A stretch of 64,000 bases of DNA from assembly GCA_047601145.1 (NCBI GenBank), contig JASGJW010000005.1:404549-468548 (forward strand), given 5' to 3'. The notes beneath the pieces were generated by a model. It was not told the origin of the DNA. It saw nothing but the letters and a program-made list of their open reading frames with translations, and searched no databases. The position numbers were made by a program, and so were the translations under genes. Shown here in pieces: positions 35,163-42,822 of the stretch (position 1 is its first letter; each line of letters starts with the position of its first letter). This DNA comes from UBA7672 sp047601145. GTDB lineage: Bacteria > Pseudomonadota > Alphaproteobacteria > Caulobacterales > Hyphomonadaceae.

Positions 35163-35917
35163 TCAGCAGTCGCCAACACGGTCGTCACCATCCGCTCGAT
35201 ATCCTGTGGTCGTGACAATCGATGGTCGCCATCCTTGATCAGCGACCACACCACATCCTGTGACCGCAGCTTGTCGGCGAGATCGAGCGAGTGGGTCCAT
35301 GGCACATCCGGGTCGAGGCCGCCCTGCAGGATGCGCACTGGAACATCGAGCGCGATCTGGCCGTCGAGAATGTTCCAGTCACGCCCCTCTTCGATCAGCA
35401 TCTTCGTGATCGGATAACCGGCAGGGTCATAGTCCGACGGCCGCGTCCAGGACCCCTGCTCCATGATCTGCTTTCGCTGGCTCTCGTCGAACGAGGCCCA
35501 CATCAGCTTGTCGGTGAAGTCCGGCGCGGGCGCGAGCAGCACAAGTCCCTTTACCCGTCCAGGTCTTGCCAGCGCCGCCAGCAGCGCCATCCACCCCCCC
35601 ATCGACGAGCCGACCACGACCACCGGCCCGTCCGTCAGCTGGTCCAGCACGGCCAGCGCATCCGATCGCCATCGGCCAATGGTTCCGTCGGCGAACTGTC
35701 CACCGCTTTCGCCATGACCGAGATAATCGAAGCGCAGGAAGCCCCGTCCGGCGCCGGCGACACGCTGATGCAACGTGGTCGCCTTCTCCCCGAGCATGTC
35801 GGAGTGGAACCCGCCCATCCAGACAACGCCCGCCCGCCCTGGCGCCCCGGGCGAGCGCCTGTAGGCGATCCGCACGCCATCATGGTCGAGGAATTCTGGA
35901 GAAGCATTCACCATCAT
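35141..35917 (-). CDS. Alpha/beta hydrolase (ABHD10-like)
   Basis: A 258-residue cytoplasmic hydrolase with nucleophile elbow GSSMGGWMAL near residue 103, Asp in ILQGGLDPDVPW, and His in IKDGDHRLSRP, so the catalytic triad is complete. The YLGHGESGG loop precedes the nucleophile. Resembles the ABHD10/short-chain esterase group. No signal peptide. Convergent with the epimerase gene and divergent from the glycosyltransferase at 35994. Confidence 0.8.
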   Translation of the reverse strand: MMVNASPEFLDHDGVRIAYRRSPGAPGRAGVVWMGGFHSDMLGEKATTLHQRVAGAGRGFLRFDYLGHGESGGQFADGTIGRWRSDALAVLDQLTDGPVVVVGSSMGGWMALLAALARPGRVKGLVLLAPAPDFTDKLMWASFDESQRKQIMEQGSWTRPSDYDPAGYPITKMLIEEGRDWNILDGQIALDVPVRILQGGLDPDVPWTHSLDLADKLRSQDVVWSLIKDGDHRLSRPQDIERMVTTVLATADQVDAAR

Positions 35918-35993
35918 TGCCTTTTGATCGGTTTGCGCTGGCCTGAAAAGCGACTATCGGTCTGTCGCAAAGTATTCGCGGAGAAACAGAGCC

Positions 35994-37154
35994 TTGCCAC
36001 TGTCGGGGGCGACGATCCTGCAGGTCATCCCCCACCTCGCGGCGGGCGGCGCCGAGCGCACCACGATCGAAATCGCGGAGGCGCTAACCTCAGCGGGCGC
36101 CAAGGCGCTGGTCGCCAGCACCGGCGGCAGGCTCGAAGGCGAGCTCTCCCGCGTTGGCGGCGAACTCATCCGTATCGACAGCCTCGCCTCGAAGAACCCG
36201 CTCATCATTTACGGCAATTCGAGCGTCCTTGCGAAGATCATCGGCAAGCGCGGCGTCGACATCGTACATGCGCGTTCGCGTGCGCCAGCCTGGACGGCGC
36301 TGTGGGCGGCGCGGCGCATGAAGAAGCCGTTCGTGACGACCTATCACGGCGTCTACAATGCGAAGTCTTCGCTGAAACGCTGGTACAACTCGGTCATGGC
36401 GCGCGGCGATGTCGTGATCGCCAATTCGAACTTCACCGCCGATCATGTGCGAAAGGAACATCCCGAAGCGGCTGACCGCCTCGTCACCGTTCATCGCGGC
36501 GTCGACATCAGCCGTTTTTCTCCGGAAGCCATCCTGCCAACCCGCAAAGCCGCACTGGCCAGGGAATGGCGCCTTCCCGAACCACTTCCGGCGCTCATCC
36601 TGCTCCCTGCCCGCATGACCGGCTGGAAAGGCCATCGCGAAGCGATCGCAGCCGCCGCCCTGCTCAAGGCCCGGAACGACCAGCCCTGGCGCATGATCTT
36701 CGCCGGCGACCCCCAGGGCCGGTCCGGCTATCTCCACGAGCTCATGCAGCTGATCAAGCAGCACGGACTTGACGACAGGATCGCCATGGTGGGGCATTGT
36801 GACGACATGCCGGCAGCCTTCGCCCTCTCGGATATCGTCATTGCGCCCTCGAACGAACCCGAGGCGTTCGGCCGTGTTGCGGCCGAAGCCGGCGCCATGG
36901 GCGTGCCCGTGATCGGTTCGGACGTCGGCGGTCAGGCCGAAATCATCCTCCAGGGCCAGACCGGCTTCGTGGTCCCGCCCCGGGACCCGCCCGCCCTTGC
37001 CAACGCCATGGCCGACCTGCTGGACAGGGGTCCTGACGGCCGCAAGGCCATGGGCCAGGCTGCAATCACGCGTGTCAGGCAGAAGTTCACCACACTGGCG
37101 CTTCAGCAAGCGACCTTGGCGGTCTATGACAGGCTGTTAGGTCGGCCTGCATGA
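35994..37154 (+). CDS. Glycosyltransferase family 4, envelope polysaccharide
   Basis: A 386-residue GT-B fold glycosyltransferase. N-terminal IPHLAAGGAERTTIEIAEAL is the acceptor-side motif, the centre has TYHGVYNAKS and HRGVDISRF, and the C-terminus has APSNEPEAFGRVAAEAGAMGVPVI with the EX7E-type nucleotide-sugar motif. The start is TTG 35994 with GGAGAAA just upstream. It overlaps by 4 bases (ATGA) the GT9 gene, so the two probably work on the same envelope glycan or lipopolysaccharide core. Confidence 0.87.
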   Translation: MPLSGATILQVIPHLAAGGAERTTIEIAEALTSAGAKALVASTGGRLEGELSRVGGELIRIDSLASKNPLIIYGNSSVLAKIIGKRGVDIVHARSRAPAWTALWAARRMKKPFVTTYHGVYNAKSSLKRWYNSVMARGDVVIANSNFTADHVRKEHPEAADRLVTVHRGVDISRFSPEAILPTRKAALAREWRLPEPLPALILLPARMTGWKGHREAIAAAALLKARNDQPWRMIFAGDPQGRSGYLHELMQLIKQHGLDDRIAMVGHCDDMPAAFALSDIVIAPSNEPEAFGRVAAEAGAMGVPVIGSDVGGQAEIILQGQTGFVVPPRDPPALANAMADLLDRGPDGRKAMGQAAITRVRQKFTTLALQQATLAVYDRLLGRPA

Positions 37155-38338
37155 CGAGTTCAGAGTACATATCACCCCCGAATCCCGGCGACACGCTGAA
37201 ACGCGTGCTCGTCATCAAGCTTGGCGCGCTGGGCGATTTCGTCCAGGCGCTCGGCGCCATGCGCGTCATCCGGGCGACCCACCCGTCGGCCCGCATCACC
37301 CTGCTCACCACCGAGCCGTTCGAGGCCTTCGCCAAGGCGTGCCCCTACTTCGATATCGTCGAAGCTGATGGCCGCCCGAAGGATCTCAAGGGCAAGGCCG
37401 ACCTCATCCGCCGCCTGCGTGCGGCCGGGTATGACATGGTCTACGACTTCCAGAACAATGACCGCACCGGGCAGTATTTCCTTGGCCTCACCGGCAAGAA
37501 ACCGCTCTGGTCCGGCGCCGCGAAAGGTTCGTCGCACCAGCACATGAACGAGCATCGCGGCGAGATGCACAATTTCGATCGTCTCGCCGAACAGCTGAAG
37601 CATGCAGGTCTCGGCCCGAAACCGCCAGGCGATCCGACCGGCTGGATCATCGGGCAGGACGTGCTCCCGAGCCTTGACTGGATCCGCCCCGCCTTCCGCG
37701 ATCCGCCGCGCTTCCAGCCGGAATTCTTCAGCCTGTCCGGTCCCTATATGCTGCTGATCCCGGGCTCCTCGCCCGAGCATCCGGAGAAGCGCTGGCCGGC
37801 CGAACGCTTTGCCAAGATCGCAACCTGGGTTGCCGACGCCGGCATCACGCCGGTGATCATCGGCGCCAAGGCCGAGGGTGAGATCGGCGCGAAGATCATG
37901 AAGCTGGAGCCGCGCACCAAGAGCCTCATCGGACGCACTGACCTGTTCCAGCTCGCCACGCTGTCCGAACGTGCAGTCTTCGCCGTCGGCGGCGACACCG
38001 GTCCCATGCACCTTGCCGCCGCCGCCCGGACGCCGGGCGTCTGCCTGTTCGCGCAGGAGTGGAACGACCAGATGGCGGACGACCTGCGCAGCGTCTGGAA
38101 CCCCAGGACCCGCCTCGGCCGCGCCGCCCCCAAGGGCGGCCCGATGATGGTGCTTCACGCAGCCGCGCTGGAGGCGCTCTCCGTCGATGACGTCAAGCGG
38201 GCGGCTATTGGACTTGGCGTCCTGCCCCCCAATATTGCCCCTCCGGAACCGGTGAAGCTTCCCGGGGAGGCCGACGCCGAGACCGAGAATCCATCACCCG
38301 AATCGAGCCCGGAACTTGCCGAAGGCTCCGATTCTTGA
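37151..38338 (+). CDS. Glycosyltransferase family 9 (heptosyltransferase-like)
   Basis: A 395-residue GT9-type transferase. KRVLVIKLGALGDFVQALGAM is the family start, LIPGSSPEHPEKRWPAERFA and AVGGDTGPMHLAAAARTPGV are the sugar-nucleotide motifs. GT9 enzymes add heptose or related sugars to lipopolysaccharide core. It ends in a Pro/Glu/Ser-rich tail. Coupled to the GT4 gene upstream through a 4-base overlap; infC follows after about 60 bases. Confidence 0.87.
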   Translation: MTSSEYISPPNPGDTLKRVLVIKLGALGDFVQALGAMRVIRATHPSARITLLTTEPFEAFAKACPYFDIVEADGRPKDLKGKADLIRRLRAAGYDMVYDFQNNDRTGQYFLGLTGKKPLWSGAAKGSSHQHMNEHRGEMHNFDRLAEQLKHAGLGPKPPGDPTGWIIGQDVLPSLDWIRPAFRDPPRFQPEFFSLSGPYMLLIPGSSPEHPEKRWPAERFAKIATWVADAGITPVIIGAKAEGEIGAKIMKLEPRTKSLIGRTDLFQLATLSERAVFAVGGDTGPMHLAAAARTPGVCLFAQEWNDQMADDLRSVWNPRTRLGRAAPKGGPMMVLHAAALEALSVDDVKRAAIGLGVLPPNIAPPEPVKLPGEADAETENPSPESSPELAEGSDS

Positions 38339-38395
38339 GTATTTCCGCGAGTTCGGGCATAAGTCCCCGCTCGAAAGCCATCAGGGAGAACTACC

Positions 38396-38935
38396 ATCGC
38401 GCAGCGTCCGCAAGCGGCTCCATCGCCCAAGAAGGAAGGTCCGCAGGTCAACGAGGAAATCCGCGCCACGCGCGTTCTGTTGATCGACGAAAAGGGTGAA
38501 AAGCAGGGCGAGATGCCGATCGAGGCAGCGCTCGAAGCCGCTAAGGAAGTCAGCCTCGACCTCGTGATGGTCGCGCCCGACAACGATCCTCCCGTCGTGA
38601 AGATTGCTGACTACGGCAAGCAGCGCTTTGCCGAGCAGAAGAAGAAGGCCGAAGCACGGAAGAAGCAGAAGTCTGCCGATCTCAAGGAGATCAAGCTTCG
38701 TCCGAACATCGACAAGCACGATTACGAGGTGAAGGGCCGCTCGATCCGCCGCTTCTTCGAGGAAGGCGACAAGGTGAAGATCACCATGCGCTTCCGCGGC
38801 CGCGAGATGGCGCACCAGCACCTCGGTATGGAGCTCCTCACCAAGGTGAAAGCCGAGTTCGCCGACGTCGCGAAGGTGGAATCCGAGCCCCGGCTCGAAG
38901 GCCGCCAGATGGTGATGGTGCTCGCCCCGCGTTGA
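38396..38935 (+). CDS. infC: Translation initiation factor IF-3, ATC start
   Basis: IF-3 binds the 30S subunit and controls start-codon selection. The 179-residue frame (N-domain QVNEEIRATRVLLID; C-domain KEIKLRPNIDKHDY, VKITMRFRGREMAHQHLG) is full length if it starts at ATC 38396, with GGGAG about 7 bases before. There is no ATG, GTG or TTG that would retain the conserved N-terminus; the first standard-type codon (TTG 38480) would cut into the N-domain. A rare start codon is the known route of infC autoregulation (AUU in E. coli); ATC here would fit that. Confidence 0.9.
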   Translation: MAQRPQAAPSPKKEGPQVNEEIRATRVLLIDEKGEKQGEMPIEAALEAAKEVSLDLVMVAPDNDPPVVKIADYGKQRFAEQKKKAEARKKQKSADLKEIKLRPNIDKHDYEVKGRSIRRFFEEGDKVKITMRFRGREMAHQHLGMELLTKVKAEFADVAKVESEPRLEGRQMVMVLAPR

Positions 38936-38974
38936 GCCGGGCGGAACGCGGGTTAGTCACGCGCGTAGATCAGC

Positions 38975-39145
38975 ATGACCTACAGGATACTGGCCTGCTT
39001 CTTTGGAGCGGGGGTGTTGGCTTCATGTGCGACGCCTGACGTGCCGCGGGAAAAACCCGTCGCGCCGATGGACGCTTTGGCCCCGGCGCCCCTTGCCCCG
39101 CTGGCCGCACCGGTCGTTTCGAAAGATCCCTCGCCAGCTAACTGA
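38975..39145 (+). CDS. Small predicted lipoprotein
   Basis: A 56-residue protein starting MTYRILACFFGAGVLASC, whose lipobox (LASC, Cys18) marks it as a lipoprotein, followed by a short Pro/Ala-rich mature part. I do not recognise a family. It is too short for a usual gene caller. Its position immediately before another lipoprotein (the I78 inhibitor) and after infC suggests a small envelope unit inserted between infC and rpmI. No clear ribosome-binding site is seen before the ATG, so confidence is moderate. Confidence 0.5.
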   Translation: MTYRILACFFGAGVLASCATPDVPREKPVAPMDALAPAPLAPLAAPVVSKDPSPAN

Positions 39146-39189
39146 CGGTTCACTTGAAGAGGCCTGGCGGCGATCTAATCTCCTTCCGC

Positions 39190-39537
39190 ATGAAAAACCT
39201 TTCCCTCGCCCTTGTCGCGGGGCTCGCGCTGATGGCGTGCTCCCCGTCGACCGAACCCACTCCCACCACCCCCGCCGAACCCATGGCCACCGCGCCTGCG
39301 GAACCGGCCCCACCGGCAACGACGCCGCCGGCTGATCCAGCCGCGGCCGATACCTGCAACATGGCGCAGTACATGGTGCTTGTGGGCAAACCGGCGACGG
39401 ATCCGGCAGTTCCCGCAGCCAGCGCCACGGTGCGGATCATCAAGCCGGGCGACCAGGTCACGATGGATTTCAACGCCGCCCGTCTCAACATCGACATCGA
39501 CGCGGCCGGAAACGTCAGCGGCGTTCGCTGCGGCTAG
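39190..39537 (+). CDS. I78-family peptidase inhibitor lipoprotein
   Basis: A 115-residue lipoprotein with lipobox LALMAC (near residue 15), a Pro/Thr/Ala-rich linker, and a C-terminal I78 elastase-inhibitor-type domain (GKPATDP, TVRIIKPGDQVTMDFNAARLN, and GNVSGVRCG). The Cys near the domain start and near the end could pair. Such inhibitors shield the periplasm or surface from proteases. ATG 39190 gives the lipobox; the longer frame from 39154 is unlikely. Confidence 0.8.
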   Translation: MKNLSLALVAGLALMACSPSTEPTPTTPAEPMATAPAEPAPPATTPPADPAAADTCNMAQYMVLVGKPATDPAVPAASATVRIIKPGDQVTMDFNAARLNIDIDAAGNVSGVRCG

Positions 39538-39717
39538 GATTGACGATCAGTAATGCCAATAGCGCCCGCGCAGCTTGCTGTCGCGGGCGCTGCATTTCGG
39601 GATCCTCAACTTTAGTTGCGCCCCTGTCCTTTCGCGCCTGTTTGCCCGCCGGGCGGGACTGCTGTAAGTCGGCCCCTCAATGCCGCCGGGCATTGCGTAA
39701 CCCCTTGGGGATGGCAG

Positions 39718-40842
39718 GTGACGCGGCAGTTCCTCGTGTTCGCCGACAAGATGTTCGCCCCGTCCGAGGGTTTCATCGTCAATTCCTACAAGTCGTTCGA
39801 CGCCCTGCAGCCGGTTTTCGTCGGCTCCGAGCAACGCAACCTGCCCCCGTCATGGGCGAAGGCGATCCGCCTCAACCCGCTGCATGGACCCTTTGGTGAA
39901 ACAGGGTTCAAGCAACTGGGCCTCGTCTCGCCGAAGCTGAAGGCGCGGCTGAAGGAAGAAGCTCCGGTTCTGGTCCATGCCCATTTCGGAAAGGCGGGCG
40001 CCTACGCCCTGCCTCTAGCACGCGCCATGGGCCTGCCCCTCGTCACGACCTATCACGGCGGCGATGCCACCAAGAAAGCCAACACGCGCAACAGCACGCT
40101 GCGCATCTACAATCGCCGGCGCCGGCAGCTGTGGGACGAAGCGGCCCTGATCCTCCCGGTATCGAACTTCATCAAGAGCGAACTCGCCGCCGCCGGCTGT
40201 CCGCCTGAACGGATGACCGTCCACTATAATGGCGCCGATCCCTCCCGCTTCACGCCTGGCCAGAAGAGCAAGCTGATCCTGTTCGCCGGGCGCTGGGTGG
40301 AGAAGAAGGGCATCGATACGCTGGTGGCTGCGCTGACGCGGCTCGGACCGAAGCTCGATGGCTGGCGCGTGCGCCTGATCGGCGATGGACCGCTGAAGCC
40401 GAAGCTGGAAAGCCAGCTCAGGTCTTCCCGCGTGGATGTCGAACTGCCGGGCTGGATCCCCGCCGAACATATGCCGAAGCACTTTTCCGAAGCCATGATC
40501 CTCTGCGTTCCCTCGCGCCGTGCGGCGACGGGTGATGCCGAAGGCCTTCCGACCGTTTGCATCGAAGCGATGCTGTCGGGCTGCGCCATCGCCGCGACCA
40601 GCCATGCGGGCATACCGGAATGCGTGAAGGATGGCGTCACCGGCTTCCTTTCGCCCGAAGGCGATGCTGCCGCTTTCGCCAGCCAGCTGGAAAAGCTGAC
40701 CGGCAATGTCGAGGCGACGCTGGCCATGGGCGTCGCCGGCCGGGAACTGGCCCTTCGCGCCTTCAACCTCGACCTCCAGTCGAAACGGCTGCAGGACCTG
40801 CTGCTCGGGGTAGCCGCACGCCGGGAAAACGCCGCGGCCTGA
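39718..40842 (+). CDS. Glycosyltransferase family 4
   Basis: A 374-residue GT-B transferase, GTG start at 39718 with GGGGA at 39707-39711. Motifs: FVFADKMFAPSEGFIVNSY-like opening, VHAHFGKAGAYALPLA, TYHGGDATK, ILFAGRWVEKKGIDTLV and EGLPTVCIEAMLSGCAIAA, the last the sugar-nucleotide EX7E region. It belongs to the exopolysaccharide/lipopolysaccharide group of GT4. Its insertion between infC and rpmI is unusual; it may share promoters with the ribosomal genes. The precise sugar is unknown. Confidence 0.87.
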   Translation: MTRQFLVFADKMFAPSEGFIVNSYKSFDALQPVFVGSEQRNLPPSWAKAIRLNPLHGPFGETGFKQLGLVSPKLKARLKEEAPVLVHAHFGKAGAYALPLARAMGLPLVTTYHGGDATKKANTRNSTLRIYNRRRRQLWDEAALILPVSNFIKSELAAAGCPPERMTVHYNGADPSRFTPGQKSKLILFAGRWVEKKGIDTLVAALTRLGPKLDGWRVRLIGDGPLKPKLESQLRSSRVDVELPGWIPAEHMPKHFSEAMILCVPSRRAATGDAEGLPTVCIEAMLSGCAIAATSHAGIPECVKDGVTGFLSPEGDAAAFASQLEKLTGNVEATLAMGVAGRELALRAFNLDLQSKRLQDLLLGVAARRENAAA

Positions 40843-41017
40843 CCGGCCGGTCCGGCGGAACCAGCGCCTTGCTTTTCCGGGTTTCCCGCGTATAAACCCC
40901 GCCTTCCACAGGACCGGACGGGCTAATGGCATGCCTCCCGGGACTTTTTTCAGGCGTCGCGCCGTTGATTTTCTTAGGAAAATTGCCGGGTCGGACTGTC
41001 GCCAACAGGAGACCGAA

Positions 41018-41224
41018 ATGCCGAAGATGAAGACCAAGCAGGCCGCTGCGAAGCGGTTCTCGCAAACTGCGTCCGGTAAACTCAAGCGCGGCGTCGCTGG
41101 TAAACGCCACCGCCTGATCAGCCACAACTCGAAATACATCCGCACCAACCGCGGCACCGTCGTGGTCGCGGAAGTGGACACGCCTCGCGTTGTGAAGAAG
41201 TTCCTGCCCTACGGCGTCAAGTAA
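41018..41224 (+). CDS. rpmI: 50S ribosomal protein L35
   Basis: Ribosomal protein L35, 68 residues, very basic, starting MPKMKTKQAAAKRFSQTASG and ending KKFLPYGVK. AGGAGA precedes the ATG. It is 47 bases before rplT, with which it is cotranscribed. The longer frame starting at 40931 has no support. Confidence 0.97.
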   Translation: MPKMKTKQAAAKRFSQTASGKLKRGVAGKRHRLISHNSKYIRTNRGTVVVAEVDTPRVVKKFLPYGVK

Positions 41225-41271
41225 GACCGCCCCGTAGCGCACCCAACCTGATCAGATAACGGAGTTTCCCC

Positions 41272-41637
41272 ATGCCACGCGCTCGCGGCCGAGTTCCGGC
41301 CCACGCCCGCCACCGCAAGGTCATCAAAGCCGCCAAGGGCTTTTACGGCCGTCGCAAGAACACCTTCCGCACCGCCCAGGCCGCCGTCGTCAAAGCCGGC
41401 GTCAACGCCTACAAGGGCCGCAAGCTCAAGAAGCGCAATTTCCGCTCGCTCTGGATCCAGCGTATCAACGCTGCCGTGCGTTCGGTCGACGCTAACCTCA
41501 CCTATTCGCGTTTCATCGACGGCCTCACCAAGGCCGGCCTCGGTGTCGACCGGAAGGTGATGGCTGACCTTGCCATGCACGAACCAGCCGCCTTTACCGC
41601 CCTGGTGGAGAAGGCCCGGGCGGCGCTGGCGGCTTAA
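41272..41637 (+). CDS. rplT: 50S ribosomal protein L20
   Basis: Ribosomal protein L20, 121 residues, which binds 23S rRNA during early 50S assembly. Opening PRARGRVPAHARHRKVIKAAKGF and the basic RKNTFRTAQAAVVKA are the standard N-terminus; the C-terminal globular domain follows. It overlaps no other real gene. pheS begins about 100 bases later. Confidence 0.98.
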   Translation: MPRARGRVPAHARHRKVIKAAKGFYGRRKNTFRTAQAAVVKAGVNAYKGRKLKKRNFRSLWIQRINAAVRSVDANLTYSRFIDGLTKAGLGVDRKVMADLAMHEPAAFTALVEKARAALAA

Positions 41638-41739
41638 TCTAGCCGCGGCACTTATCTCCGAAGCCTTTCTCCGCTAGTTCCGACCGCAAGCGCGGGGCGG
41701 ACTATGGCCCCGTGCGCACCAAAACCGCACGAGGCCATG

Positions 41740-42822
41740 ATGGCGATCGACCAACAGGTAGCGAGCATCGAGGCGGAGGCATCCGCCTCCATCGCCGCCG
41801 CATCCGATGAAGCAGCGCTCGAAGCCATCCGCGTCGCGGAGCTGGGCAAGAAGGGCCGCGTCTCGCTGCTGATGCGCGAACTCGGCGGCATGTCCCCGGA
41901 ACAGCGCCAGTCTGCCGGCCCCGCTCTCAACGGCCTCAAGGATCGGCTCACCACCGCGATCAACGCCCGCAAGGCCGACCTCGAACTCGCCGCTCTCAAC
42001 AAGCGCCTCGAGACCGAACGCGAAGACCTCACCCTGCCGCCGCGCTACGAGCCGGTGGGCGCCCTCCACCCCGTGATGCAGGTGTTCGAGGAACTCGCCG
42101 CCATCTTCGCCGACATGGGCTTTGCTGTCGCCGAAGGCCCGGACATCGAGGACGACTTCCACAACTTCACCGCACTCAACTTCCCAATTGGTCACCCCGC
42201 AAGGGAAATGCACGACACCTTCTTCATGAAGCCCGCGGCCGACGGAACGCGGAAGCTGCTGCGCACGCACACCTCGCCGATCCAGGTGCGCGCGATGATG
42301 TCATCGAAGCCGCCGATCCGCGTGATCGCGCCAGGCCGCGTCTACCGCAAGGACTGGGACGCAACGCACACGCCGATGTTCCACCAGATCGAAGGCCTCG
42401 TGATCGACGAGAAGGTCCATATGGGCCATCTGAAGTCGTGCCTCACTGAAGCCTTCTCGCGCTTCTTCGAAGTGCCGACCACGCAGTCGCGTTTCCGCCC
42501 GCACTTCTTCCCGTTCACCGAACCGTCGGCGGAGATGGATATCCGCTGCGACCGCTCGGGCGCGGAGATCAAGGTCGGCGAGGGCAATGACTGGCTCGAG
42601 ATTCTCGGCTGCGGAATGGTGCACCCCAACGTGCTACGCTCCTGCAACATCGACCCGGAACAATACCAGGGCTTCGCCTTCGGCCTCGGCGTCGATCGCC
42701 TCGCCATGCTGAAATACGGCATGCCCGACCTCCGCCCCTATTTCGAAGCCGACGTCGAGTGGATCAAACACTATGGCTTCAAGCCCTGGCTCTTGCCGAC
42801 TGTCACCGGAGGTCTCTCGTGA
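41740..42822 (+). CDS. pheS: Phenylalanine-tRNA ligase alpha subunit
   Basis: Class II aminoacyl-tRNA synthetase subunit, 360 residues. The N-terminal coiled coil is followed by motif 2 (FFMKP... and RTHTSPIQVRAMM), FHQIEGLVIDE, and motif 3 (GCGMVHPNVLRSC ... GFAFGLGVDRLAML). ATG 41740 is best spaced (5 bases) from GAGG at 41731-41734; ATG 41737 is the alternative. Its stop overlaps the pheT GTG start by four bases. Confidence 0.96.
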   Translation: MAIDQQVASIEAEASASIAAASDEAALEAIRVAELGKKGRVSLLMRELGGMSPEQRQSAGPALNGLKDRLTTAINARKADLELAALNKRLETEREDLTLPPRYEPVGALHPVMQVFEELAAIFADMGFAVAEGPDIEDDFHNFTALNFPIGHPAREMHDTFFMKPAADGTRKLLRTHTSPIQVRAMMSSKPPIRVIAPGRVYRKDWDATHTPMFHQIEGLVIDEKVHMGHLKSCLTEAFSRFFEVPTTQSRFRPHFFPFTEPSAEMDIRCDRSGAEIKVGEGNDWLEILGCGMVHPNVLRSCNIDPEQYQGFAFGLGVDRLAMLKYGMPDLRPYFEADVEWIKHYGFKPWLLPTVTGGLS

